From: JAZKFT01 sp039925965
GTDB lineage: Bacteria; Bacteroidota; Bacteroidia; Chitinophagales; Chitinophagaceae
NCBI GenBank assembly: GCA_039925965.1
Contig: JBDSXW010000090.1
Span: 72,399-136,398 of the forward strand
Reading direction: 5' to 3'
Length of the DNA stretch: 64,000 nt
The notes below the pieces were generated by a model. It did not search any database and had not been told where the DNA came from. It saw only the letters and a list, made by a program, of their open reading frames with translations. Each line of letters opens with the position of its first letter. Positions within the stretch are counted from its first letter, which is position 1. Positions 45,328 through 55,800 of this stretch are shown here, in pieces. The translations under genes and the position numbers were made by a program.

Positions 45328-45947
45328 AAAGTTTGTATTTTGTTTCGTTCCTGTTTGTATTTCTGAATCAGTTTCTGCCCCTTTGTCGTGGCTATGCCGT
45401 ACACAAAATGCTCCGTTAACTCCTGCTCCACAAAAGCCAGGCTGTATTTTCCTTTCGAGAAAACCTCCGAATTAAAGGGCAGGAAAGCCGTTACCAGCCG
45501 CATTCTTGCAATGATGTCGTCGTTCAGTTCTTCGCGGTACAGCCCTTCGGTCTTACCCCGCTGAATATTTTGCTTCAGCATCGTCATGAAGAACTTGGAC
45601 TTATGCTGCTCCAGCTTATCAAAGGCCTTTGGGTGATGCTTTTGAAGATCGAACATGATCGTTGGATTCATGTTTGCAAAAATTTCCTGGGCCATATCCA
45701 GCGCCAGAAATACCTCGTGAATAGCGTTATCGCTTTTGTTACGATCCGTCACGCAGTCACATTCGGTCCTGGTGATTACATCGTCCATCACCGCGCTTAC
45801 CAGCGAATCCTTGTCTTCGAAAAACTGGTAAATCGTTTTTTTACTGATACCACATTGCCCGGCTATTTCATCCATCGTAACACTGCGGATGCCATAGCGG
45901 AAATACAATTCGTGTGCTTTTGATAATATTCGCTCTCCCGGTTCCAT
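45324..45947 (-). CDS. TetR/AcrR-family transcriptional regulator
   Basis: A 207-residue repressor with the N-terminal HTH: GIRSVTMDEIAGQCGISKKTIYQFFEDKDSL (about residues 19-49, quoted as GIRSVTMDEIA and GISKKTIYQFFEDK). The ligand-binding part (about 60-200) is helical and not assignable to a known ligand. It is the first gene of the efflux operon and overlaps tolC by 4 bases, so it probably represses its own operon from a site in the 45948-46052 gap; no clear palindrome was found there. Confidence 0.92.
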   Translation of the reverse strand: MEPGERILSKAHELYFRYGIRSVTMDEIAGQCGISKKTIYQFFEDKDSLVSAVMDDVITRTECDCVTDRNKSDNAIHEVFLALDMAQEIFANMNPTIMFDLQKHHPKAFDKLEQHKSKFFMTMLKQNIQRGKTEGLYREELNDDIIARMRLVTAFLPFNSEVFSKGKYSLAFVEQELTEHFVYGIATTKGQKLIQKYKQERNKIQTL

Positions 45948-46052
45948 ACTACTAGTTTAACGGGGGCGAAACTATGGAAACTTTTTACACTACCAAAGTT
46001 TCCGTCGTACTTTTTTTAAAGGGTAACAATTTGTTCATCTGTCGTAGGCGAT

Positions 46053-46304
46053 TTAGGAACAAAGAAGAAAAAATAATAACTCCGGGATATCCACCACCCA
46101 ATCAAAGCGATTAGAATTGGAGCCAGTTCCACTCAAAACGAATTTCACGCCTATTTTTGGCCAACGGCGATCTTTGACATAGCTTGGAATCATCACCGTT
46201 GAGCATGGCCCTGTGGGCAGGCGGAAATGACCAAACCAATGGAGCCCACCAGCAAGTTCAGGTGGCAGGGAATGAGAGGACGTGTTCTTCCATGATATCA
46301 GCAA
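46053..46304 (-). pseudogene. 83-codon open frame of unknown origin in a decayed stretch
   Basis: A minus-strand frame (MLISWKNTSSHSLPPELAGG ... FDWVVDIPELLFF) with protein-like composition but no recognised family and no operon partners. It lies at the left edge of the 1-kb gene-poor stretch before the tRNA genes, next to other coding-like fragments, so it may be debris of a larger gene. Chance cannot be excluded. Confidence 0.3.
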
Positions 46305-46334
46305 GCGTATTATTTTTTCGGTGCTTTATCACCG

Positions 46335-46508
46335 ATGGCCTATAGCAAAAAAAAGTTTGATGCCGAAGCTCAAGGAGAAATAGATATGATACTGGAAATC
46401 GGCATCAACGAAGCTTATCCTTGCTCAATAGGGCACAGATTCTGGGCGGTGGCAGCCTTCGAAGTATATATCACCAGGGTAATAAATCCTGACGGTAAAA
46501 GCATTTGA
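46335..46508 (+). CDS. Possible 57-residue small protein or gene remnant
   Basis: A short plus-strand frame starting MAYSKKKFDAEAQGE and continuing through GINEAYPCSIGHRFW to INPDGKSI. The amphipathic, charged N-terminal half and Trp/Tyr content look coding. No family recognised; no terminator or ribosome binding site seen. Found between the 46053-46304 fragment and the integrase remnant. Confidence 0.35.
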   Translation: MAYSKKKFDAEAQGEIDMILEIGINEAYPCSIGHRFWAVAAFEVYITRVINPDGKSI

Positions 46509-46641
46509 GTACACAAAGAATTCCATTGCTGATATGGTCACCGGAATAGTGAAAGGCGACTGACTTTTCTAATCGGCATGAGCGAACTTACCCCGAATTG
46601 AAGTGGCCTTTTTTGGATGATTGCGCTGACCGGTAATTCTC

Positions 46642-46872
46642 CTAAATAGCGTCTGCAGTATTCAACCCGGATTCCTCGATTATCCTTAGGAAAGCAGACT
46701 TAATTTTGTGCCGGACATCATCGATATAGTCGTTGATTGAAACTGCCTCCGGCGATTTCCGTTATAGAGTTCCTTTCTTGCTGTTCCGGTTTTTAGAAAG
46801 CATACATTCCCTGAGAGATATTTCTCTGCGTTGCCCATCGACGGTGATGAAATCAATACCCAGTGAATATTG
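46642..46872 (-). pseudogene. Degraded tyrosine-recombinase-like (arm-DNA-binding) fragment with in-frame stop
   Basis: Read on the minus strand, about 75 codons are in one frame but interrupted by TAA at 46762-46764 and lacking a start. The downstream part, RKSPEAVSINDYIDDVRHK followed by IKSAFLRIIEESGLNTADAI, looks like the helical end of the Arm-DNA-binding domain of Bacteroidota phage-type integrases (where an '...INxYLDxIRxKI...EEG...TAExI' pattern leads into the SAM-like core domain). The upstream part (GIDFITVDGQRREISL) fits the preceding strands. The catalytic domain is absent. It lies 310 bases from tRNA-Pro, a usual attachment gene. My family reading is from pattern memory only. Confidence 0.5.
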
Positions 46873-47119
46873 TTAGTTCATCAAGTTACGTTTGATATGT
46901 TTTGAAATGATTTGATGCATCTCCAATATAAATCGTACTGATAAACTACGCGGAAAGCCATCAAAAAACAATCAGACTACTCAAAAGAATAATACTCAAA
47001 TTATTGATTGCCACCATGCTAAAGGACGTGGAGTAAGTGCAACATGATACCCGAAGTCACTTACCGAATCACTCACCGGACAGTTGATATAAGATGATAG
47101 CTTTTGATTGGTGAAATCA

Positions 47120-47156
47120 CAAAAAAGCCCGTAAACAGTTAAGTTTACAGGCTTTC
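47120..47156 (-). terminator. Terminator for the tRNA-Pro transcript
   Basis: On the minus strand AAAGCCTGTAAAC pairs with GTTTACGGGCTTT (one mismatch), followed by a run of T. It lies 24 bases beyond the 3' end of tRNA-Pro. Confidence 0.8.
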
Positions 47157-47179
47157 CGTGGGTTTTAATGCCCTTTGAG

Positions 47180-47253
47180 TCGGGAAGACAGGATTCGAAC
47201 CTGCGACCCCCTGGTCCCAAACCAGGTGCGCTACCGGCCTGCGCTACTTCCCG
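47180..47253 (-). tRNA. tRNA-Pro (anticodon TGG)
   Basis: Minus-strand 74 nt: acceptor CGGGAAG/CTTCCCG plus discriminator A, D arm GCGCAGGCCGGTAGCGC, anticodon stem CCTGG/CCAGG around loop TTTGGGA with anticodon TGG, T arm GCAGG-TTCGAAT-CCTGT. The CCA end is not encoded. It reads codon CCA (and probably other CCN). Confidence 0.97.
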
Positions 47254-47286
47254 ATTAGTATAATGTTCCGGTTGTTGGTAGGCTCA

Positions 47287-47640
47287 TTATTTTTCACTAA
47301 AACTACGGATCATGCCGAGCATCATTTTACTCATCTGCTCGTACTTGGCGTAGAACTGTTCTGACATTGCAGCATCAATCCATCCAAACTCTTTTGCCAC
47401 TTCCAGAAACGCAACGCAAGTGTTGATGTTTCCGCGGGCTATGGTGAGATAATGTTTTTTCTCAGGATGCGTCATTCTCGCAGTACTTTCTGCAAGGTTC
47501 AACACCGTACCCATATTGGCCGCCTTCCATTGCTCAGCGATATCCTTATCAAGCTCCTTATTTTGCACCAGCCACCTCATAAAATCCAGATTTTGGATCT
47601 TAGTAACCTGGTAAACTTCTAATTTTTCAAAATCAAACAT
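47287..47640 (-). CDS. Four-helix-bundle protein, S23/intervening-sequence family
   Basis: A 117-residue all-helical protein beginning MFDFEKLEVYQ and containing NLAESTARMTHPEKKHYLTIARG and CVAFLEVAKEFGWID, matching the 'four helix bundle protein' family first noted in 23S rRNA intervening sequences (S23). Bacteroidota genomes carry several free-standing copies with unknown function. It sits between two tRNA genes on the same strand and has no rRNA next to it, so it is not inside an intervening sequence here. Confidence 0.87.
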   Translation of the reverse strand: MFDFEKLEVYQVTKIQNLDFMRWLVQNKELDKDIAEQWKAANMGTVLNLAESTARMTHPEKKHYLTIARGNINTCVAFLEVAKEFGWIDAAMSEQFYAKYEQMSKMMLGMIRSFSEK

Positions 47641-47763
47641 CGATAGGTATTTTTTTCAATTCATCACCACTAGTCAAGCACACTATTGTTATTCTTTCAC
47701 CCTGTTGTATCTATTTTACCAAAACCCTCTCACTACTCTTAAACAAATGAATTTGTTGTTATG

Positions 47764-47854
47764 CGGAGAGGGAGGGATTCGAACCCTCGGTACAGATTGA
47801 AGTCCGTACAACGGTTTAGCAAACCGGCCCTTTCGGCCACTCAGGCACCTCTCC
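47764..47854 (-). tRNA. tRNA-Ser (anticodon GCT)
   Basis: Minus-strand 91 nt: acceptor GGAGAGG/CCTCTCC with discriminator G, anticodon stem CGGTT/AACCG around TTGCTAA with anticodon GCT, a long variable arm (TTGTACGGACTTCAATCTGTACC), and T arm GAGGG-TTCGAAT-CCCTC. The variable arm identifies a class II tRNA; it reads AGC/AGT. Confidence 0.97.
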
Positions 47855-48082
47855 GTTTTATCCACTTTTTATTGTGGGGTGGCAAAAATAGGGATTAAAC
47901 GAAAACAGCGAAATTCTTTTATTAAAATACCGCAATTTCTTTTTTTTCTCCAAAGGGCAAACTGCGTCAAACCCGTGCGGACATTGTATCGCAGCCCCGC
48001 AAAATACTAGGATTGTTTGATACAAGACACAGCAACCTGCACTGTAGTGAGCATCCTTTGCGAAATTAATGAGATATTGAAG

Positions 48083-49672
48083 TCATTTTAGTTTCAAAAG
48101 AACCGATGTTGGATTTTCAAAAAGATCGTGGTGACTCGCGACTATTTCGTAAAAAGCAGTATCAATCGAAGCAAGCCTGTCTTTCTTCGTGATGATATAT
48201 CTTTCTCCGTTGGGGTTTGGATTTGCAGCGAGGTGCATTTTTAAAGAGTCCGGTGATTGAAATACGATCACTTTAAAGTTGGCAACTGAACTATTAAAGA
48301 GAAATGCAGGATTAAAATCCTGGTAGGCGACTACCGTATTTTTCCCGTTACCAGTTATGGTATTAATTTTTGAAACCGGGTTTTGCTGGTATACCATTGG
48401 GTACAATAAGGTGATAAATAGAAAATTGAACCCGAAATAGGTGAAAGCAATGGTAAGCACCATTCTCCTGGTCTTCCATCGTTTTCTATTCACCAGCATC
48501 CATATAATAGCCGCAGGTAAAAAAGACAAACACCAGGCATACATGGCCAGTGAGTTCGTCTCAACCTCATTCCGTAGTGCCAGCCAGCCTCCGACCGGTA
48601 ATGCCAGGCCGATTACCAGCAGGATAATAAACCCATAGACCGGCAGCAGCCTTCTTTTAACCATCAGCTTATTTAATAAAAAACCAACCAGAATTGCTAC
48701 AAACGGGTAACATGGCATCGGGTAGTTTGGCAGCTTAGTGCTGCTGATACTAAAGAAGGCGATATATACGGCACCCACCAATAAACTAAACCTTGCAAAA
48801 GGCTGCGCCCATAGCCCGGTCTGCTTTTTAAACACAGAAAAAACAAAAGCCCCTAGCGGTAAAAGACCCAGCAACACGATCAGGGGCGTAATGATGAAAG
48901 GCCCCCCGTGACCTTCCATCTCGGACGAAAAGCGGCTTAGGTTATGCTCAAAGAAAAAGCCCCTCGTAAAGGCCCCGTTGGTGGCTTTATGCACGGAGTA
49001 ATACCAGGGAGCAGCAATCACCACGTAAATGATCGCAGCTGCCAGAAATTTTATATCAAACAGTTCCTTCCAACGCCTACTCAGCACTAAAAATAGCAGG
49101 ATCGCCAAACCGGGCAAAGCCAATGCTACAGGTCCTTTAGCCAATGTAGCCAATGCAAGGGTAATGGCGGTTGCGATGATCCAAACCCAACTTTTCGATT
49201 GCAAATAAGTATAGCCACAGCATAAGCCCGCGGTAGTAAAAAAAATCAGGTATGGATCTGGAACAGACAAGCGGAACTCGAACAGGAACTGGGCAGAAAG
49301 GGCCAATACCAGTGTCGCGAAAAAAGCAGTGCCGTTATTAACCCAGCGTGCCGTAAAAAACCAGGTAAGGTACAAGGTTCCGATGCCCATCAGTACCGAA
49401 AAAAACCTGGCGGAAAACGCACTTACCCCAAATACCTTATAAGATAGGATCATGAACCAGTAATGAAGTGCCGGCTTATCGGTTCTTAATTCTCCATTGA
49501 AAGTGGGAACCACCCAGTCGTGGCGCAAAAACATTTCCCGGGCACACTCGGCATTTTTGGCTTCGTCCAGGATATAAATGGGCGCGGCACCCAACCGAAA
49601 AAAAAGCAGGAAAGTAGTAAGACCAAACAGCCAGTACAACCATTTCTCATCTATACGGTACGAATCGTTCAT
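48083..49672 (-). CDS. ArnT-like glycosyltransferase family 39 membrane protein
   Basis: A 529-residue polytopic membrane protein (about 11-12 helices), GT-C fold. The N-terminus FFRLGAAPIYILDEAKNAECAREMF contains the DEAKNAECAREM-type acidic motif of ArnT/PMT family first loop (Asp-Glu), then RTDKPALHYWFM and RLSVPDPYLIFF. These transfer sugars (for example aminoarabinose or mannose) from polyprenyl phosphate onto lipid A or proteins; the substrate is unknown here. It is monocistronic on the minus strand; its promoter lies in the gap that carries the TTAGTTGA repeats. Confidence 0.85.
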   Translation of the reverse strand: MNDSYRIDEKWLYWLFGLTTFLLFFRLGAAPIYILDEAKNAECAREMFLRHDWVVPTFNGELRTDKPALHYWFMILSYKVFGVSAFSARFFSVLMGIGTLYLTWFFTARWVNNGTAFFATLVLALSAQFLFEFRLSVPDPYLIFFTTAGLCCGYTYLQSKSWVWIIATAITLALATLAKGPVALALPGLAILLFLVLSRRWKELFDIKFLAAAIIYVVIAAPWYYSVHKATNGAFTRGFFFEHNLSRFSSEMEGHGGPFIITPLIVLLGLLPLGAFVFSVFKKQTGLWAQPFARFSLLVGAVYIAFFSISSTKLPNYPMPCYPFVAILVGFLLNKLMVKRRLLPVYGFIILLVIGLALPVGGWLALRNEVETNSLAMYAWCLSFLPAAIIWMLVNRKRWKTRRMVLTIAFTYFGFNFLFITLLYPMVYQQNPVSKINTITGNGKNTVVAYQDFNPAFLFNSSVANFKVIVFQSPDSLKMHLAANPNPNGERYIITKKDRLASIDTAFYEIVASHHDLFENPTSVLLKLK

Positions 49673-49680
49673 CTCGTTTA

Positions 49681-49820
49681 TTAGTTGATTAGTTGATTAG
49701 TTGATTAATTGAAAGATTCACTCCAGACGGTGGGTTAAACATTTCGTCTAAGAAAAGAATTCTAGGACAAAGAAAATAAACTAATCAAATAATCAACCAA
49801 TGAACCGATCAACCAATCAC
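49681..49820. repeat. Four tandem TTAGTTGA octamers and a related inverse array
   Basis: Bases 49681-49712 are three perfect TTAGTTGA units plus TTAATTGA. At 49778-49820, still in the 152-base gap between the glycosyltransferase and sprA, an AATCAACC/GATCAACCAATC run forms approximate reverse complements of the octamers, so the gap could fold into a large imperfect hairpin. There are no spacers, so this is not CRISPR. Confidence 0.85.
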
Positions 49821-49824
49821 CAAA

Positions 49825-52800
49825 CTACTGCGCCAGTGAAATCCGTATCTGCGCGCCAGCCCTAGTATTAATGGTTTCGGCGGATGATGAGATATACGGT
49901 TTAACATGCTGCTGATCAAAATACAGGCGGATATTGATACGGTTGTTCAATACATAATCAATAGACGGACTGATCTTAATTACTTTCTGACCGGAAGTAG
50001 GAATGGCACTTCCCTGGTCAAGGCGGTTGTTGGTGGTGACATCGTCGCGAACACTAAAATCCAGTTTGAAATTGATATCATTTTCAAGCTTTTTGCCACC
50101 ATCCTTATTCAGGAATTTAGGCAGTTTGAAAGGCAGCGGGAATCCGCGTTTGCGCCAACTGGCACCAAATGATAGTTCCGTGCTTCGGATCTCTGCCAAC
50201 TGATAGTCAATCAGGCTGAGGCTCAACTGTCTGGATTTCTTATACTCAAACCGGGCGCTGATCTGATTGGTAGTGGTAATATCAATACCCAGCAACGGCT
50301 CAAAGGATTCCTGGATAGTTAGGTTCGGCACGAGGAAATAAGGCACATAGTTGTTACTCAGCGTGTCTACAAAGGAAGGAAATCCACGGCCAAAAGGATC
50401 CTGGAAGGTAAGTGCCGAGGTGAAGCTGTTCATACTCAGCTTGCTCTGGTAGGCATGTGTGATGGAGATTGCACTGAACGTCTTCTGCAAGGCCTCTATC
50501 TTAGTAAGCCCCGTAAAATTCACCCGCCAGTTTGGTTTAGGCTTGATACCACGGAACGGATTGGCGTTGATCTTCGCATTACTATTATCGATCAGCGACA
50601 CAACACCCGGATCTTGTTTCGTGTAGGCAGCGATAAATGCTGGTATCAGCACTTCCTGCGAATAGCGACCATAACCAGGTTTGTATTTTCCATTTCCAGG
50701 ATCGGGACCAGCCTTGTAGGGATTTAGGTTATACAATCTTTGAGAAATCACCAGCCTGTTTGCTTCGAAGCGTTTAAAAGTTTCGCTCAGCTCGTTAGGG
50801 TTATATTTTTCAAAAAGGGTATTGAAAGCTATAAAACTTACACTAAACCCACCGGTGGCGTAGGGGCTCAGGTGGGTAAGGCCAACCTGGTCCACATTGC
50901 TAGTATCCTTAAACAACTCTGTGTAGTTCTTAGTGTAAGTTTTATCAAGGTTCAGGTCAATGATAAACTCCTTAAAAGGTTCTAACTGCGCCTGGATACT
51001 CAGCTTCTGGTCGAAACTCTGGGTAAACAACAGGTTAAAGGCAGTATCATGCGTTAGCAATCCGCGCTTGCCGAAATCGTTGAGAAAACTGGTATCCGGT
51101 TGCTTGCCCAATATATATCCTAGGCCGGGCGAACGGCTCTTCCAGTTATTGCCAAAATATTGGGTACTGTCAAGATAACCCGGCAGCCGGCTATGGTACA
51201 CTTCTCCATAATTAACGGAGGCACGTTTAACCATCGTTACAATGCGACCGAGAATCCTCACCGGAGCACTTAATTCAACCTGCCTGTTCTGCCTTTCCAA
51301 TCTTCTTTGTTCCCGCGCTTGTTTTCGGGCCAGTTTCTGTTCTTTCTTACTCAACTTAGCCAGGGCAGCTTTCCCAGTTTTGGAGGTACTATCTTTTATT
51401 GCTTTTGCAGCCTTACCGTCCTTTTTAATAGCAGGGGCAGCCGTAGAACCGTTTTTTGGGGTAGCCTGTTTTGGTGCCGGTGTTTCATCCAAAGCCCTTA
51501 ACCAGCGGCTTTTCTGGTAGAGCCTGTTGAAATCAAATTCAGCATTCAGGTTTTTATCCAGGTCGTTTTCCAGGAAGTTTCCCTGGTTCAATTCCTGCGC
51601 CAGCAGGCTGCTTGCGATCCAGCGGTAACCCGCATTGTAACTTACCCTGGCATTAATCCAGTCGGTCAACGGGAACTTCGCCAGAGGAAGGGTGTAGGTA
51701 AAAATCACCTTCTGATCGTAGCTGGTATTTCGTCCACCACGCCAGAAATTATTCCGGATATACTCTTTCTTCTGTTTGGTATCAATGGCGCCAGGCAACT
51801 CATCAATCCTCGATTTATTAATGCCCTGGTAATCGAAATTAAACGACTTGGTGATATCCCAACGATAGGCATACGCACGGTCGAACACGAAATATTTGTC
51901 GTAGGTGGTATCCACTTTTACCTTGTCGTAGGTGGTAATGTCTCTCGGAATAAAGCGACCGAACTGCCTGTTGACATCCATTTTTACCGACACCAGCGAC
52001 GGAGCGAGGTTCAGGTTGAAATCTTTGATCAGATCGAACCAGTGGGTTTTGTTTTTGCTAAAGATCTTTTTGAATGGTTCGATATATTTTGGCTGGGTAG
52101 TATAGTTATAACCGAGTACGCCGCGATGCCTTTCAATCTTATCGCTTTCAACCGTAGGCGACTGTCGGTCCTGCTTAATATAGGAATAGGTTACATCAAA
52201 GTTTTCCTTACTCCATGGATAATTCTTCTTACCCTGTTTTGGCTGAAAACGCACATTGGTGAAATTGACAGTGGTTGTGGATTCCTTCTCGATAGCTACA
52301 TTTCTAATAGAATCCCGTTTTGCTGCAGAACCCGCCGTCGCTATCTTATCCTTGTACTTAATATCCTTATCAAAGGGATCAAACTGTGGCGTCTTGGTGA
52401 GGCTGCTGATACTCGCATACATCGGGATGGTGAGACCCAGTTGTTTAGGCAGCAATTTGCTTACCTCCATGTTGGCGCTCAAATCAAACTGGGTAACTGC
52501 TTCCTTGGATCTTTCATTCACCCTTTGTTCAATGCTACCCCAACCCACACTTCGGTGGCTCATTGATAAACTCACACTTCCCAGGTCGGCCAGTTGAAGG
52601 TCTACCCTGCCAATGGCCGCCCAGCTTGGGTCTTCGTTTAACTTGCTTAACCGCAGTTCATTAATCCATACTTCAATACCAATGGTAGGCCCATCCAGTC
52701 TTCTCGGATTTTGTACAGATACCAACATGCTTTTTACTTCACCCAGGTTTGGGCTACCAAACATGGCAAACTGACGGCCATGAATCACCTGTGAAAAATA

Positions 52801-55800
52801 ACTAACAACTGCGGCGCCCGAATTATTCCTCGCATTTTTCAACGCTACTAAATCGTCCAGCGAAAAGTCGAGATTATTATGAACCGGCCAGATGGAATCT
52901 GCCAAAATGCCTGAGGTTGGCGATGTAGGCCTTGTGATCTTCAACGGAATTTTAATCTCGTAATAGTTGCTGATAAAATCTTGCCCCAGGCGAATTACTG
53001 CATATACACTATCATCGATGAGTGGTGTCCAGAAAGGATCTGTTTTGGCAAACTCCTCAGCATGAATAAACATGCTGAGCTTTTTATACTGACGCAGATC
53101 GAAGTTGATAGTTTTGAATACGCCCCTTGAATAGCCGGATTGCAACGACCGGATCTGCATACTCAGGGCTTGTTCGTTTGATAAAATATTTACGCCGCCG
53201 TTGGCTAATGATTGAACCCTTTCAATACCCGGAGGAATTTTATAAGGGATCGGCGTACGGCCGCTATTCTCTTCCAGGTTTACCGCCAGCGTATTCAGTG
53301 TAGTTGGTGTGCTGGTCGGAATGGTTACATAGGTTCCGTCGTTAGTTAACTCATTGTAGAAATTCCTCCATTGGTTACGCACGAGGTCCAGCTTAGCAAA
53401 GCGCAGGTTTACGCTATCCTGCCAGTTGGTAAGGTACATACGCATAAAGCGGATGGACTTAAAATCGGGGATATTACCCACCTTCCTGTTGTAGCCGCGG
53501 ATAGGAATACGGAATTGGTACCAGGTTTCGGAGCCCGTGCTGCCATTTTCATATTTAATGCTTACCGAACGTTTATCAGAAATATAGTTTTGTCCCACTA
53601 CAAATGCCTGTGGCCGCATATCGATCCGGTATTCGAAATATTCCTCGTTTTCGTTCAGGGTATTGTCGCGGTTCAGGTCCTCGTTATCGGGGTACAGGGT
53701 TGAAGCCGTAACCTGGTTACCGCCAGTGTTTACGGGGCTATTGCCCTGCGGATTATTATAGTTTTTATAGCGTTGTAAGATGGTGGCTCCGGAAGCATCG
53801 AGCGCATCGCCGCGATAGTTTACAAAATTATCGTTGGATGGATCTTTCAACGTGTTCAGGTAGACAGGGCTATTTGCGCCAAACCTGTTTTTTAAGTTAT
53901 TTAATGTCGAATCCCTTCTCTGAACTTCCTCTTCGTCCCGCAATCCATCAAAACCTACATCCTGGTAAGGACGGTCTCCCTGATCATTACTAAAAGCCTG
54001 CGTAAGCTGAATGGGGTTGATCGGAGTTTTACCCCATACAGACGAATCGACGCCCAGTGTAGGCTGGGTAGGGCTGGGCAAACCATTTTCGTAAAATCGG
54101 CGGCCATCCTTTAGTATGTCTTCCGAAATATTACCGAGGTTAAATACAAGGTCGCCACCTCTGGAATCGGTGTAGCCGTTGGGGAACTGTGCATTCTTGA
54201 TATATGGATCCTGGAGCCAGAACTCAATAAACTCCACGTTTCCGCTTTCAAAGTCGGTTTGGTCGATGCTGCGCATCAGGCCACCCCAGCGTTTGTTTGG
54301 TCCCAACATATCGCCGGCCGCATTTACGTCAGTCACTCTGTCGTTATAGTTGTATGGACCACGTTGTTTGGGGCTGTACAACATGTCGAATGTCAGCAAC
54401 TGGTTCTGACCAGGAATGATGGATTTTTGGGGAAACAATTCGCTGTTATCCACCGCCCTTACCCTTGGGTCACTGAGCTTTGTACGATCCTGGCTTGGGT
54501 TATTGGGATTGCGTGGGTCCTGCAGCACGGGCTCTATCTGGTACCAGGAAAGTTTGGACCGGCTAAATCCGTACTCTAAAGAATTTATCGAATCGGCATT
54601 TGCGAAACCAGCACCCGAGGGTGTGGAAGCCAGTGTCCATCCTACAAAAGGAAAGCGCAGGTCGATATTGGCACGGGTTCCTTCAAAATCATCGAGGTAA
54701 ATAAGGCCTTCCTCACCCTTGCCTATCTGTTGCGGATGGCCCGGTCTCAGCACGGCTGCTTCGCCGTAGGCATTAATACTACTCACTGCCTTGGTACTAT
54801 AAAAAGGCAGTTTATCCAGCATGCGTGTCAGCCATTTGCTTTCTGTCTTATAGCTAAAATCGCCGCCATACATGCGGTTCCTTATAGGATCTTCCCCGTA
54901 ATTTACCTTGGTAAAAAATGGCCGCTCACTCAGCCTTTGCATACCCAGGCCCAACTGGAGTTCCTTACTGGCATTATAATCGAGACGAAGGCCAAAAAAG
55001 CCCCGGTTCTGAATGCCGAAGCCAGCATTATTTTCAAAATTTACATTTACCGGAACGCCGCTGTTAAGGATCGCCTGGTTTAATATCTGCACACGACCCA
55101 GGTTATAGTCGATGGAATAGTCTGAGCCTTCCTGAAGGGTTTGCCCACCTGCTGTAATGGTCACCGAACCTTGTGGTATATTAAATGCGTTGAGGTAAAT
55201 TTCACTGTTATTGCTACCCTTGGCATTTCCGCGCATAATAAAACGGTCGAGCTGCGCAAAGTTTTGCTGGGCTATTGCCTTAATTGTGTCGTACAGGGCA
55301 TAATAGATGTACTTGTCTTTGAGCAGCTGAGCCTGTGGTGATTTAAAAGCGATGGCCTCCAGGTCGGCGCCAAAGGGCTCCAACAACGGGAAGATGATCC
55401 GCCCATTTTGCGACTGAACGGTATAGCCTTCAACATAATCAAACTGGCCGTCGGGCTGGGGGTCGTTATTGTTATTGAGCCTGTCCAGGCGAAGTAATTT
55501 CAACAATGATTTGCCGCTAGAATCGCCTTCCGGCAAATATCTTTTCTCGCCACCACTTGGTTCCTGGTACAGGATATTCACCTGGAAACCTTCCCTTTGC
55601 AGGTTGCTGGTTTCAATGCTATACACATTCTTCATCATCAGGTCCCAAAGCGGCAGGTTGGTGCGCTGGCTGGTGGATTTCAACAATTTCACGAATAATA
55701 CTTTCTGCACCCCGCGGCTGGTATCCAGTGGCACATCCTGCGCAAACTCACCCACCTGGAACGTGCGGCCATTATAAGTGTACTGGTAAGCGATACCCAA

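Noticed and set aside
49681..49712. CRISPR-like repeat array
   Set aside because: The octamers are directly adjacent with no spacers and no cas genes nearby.
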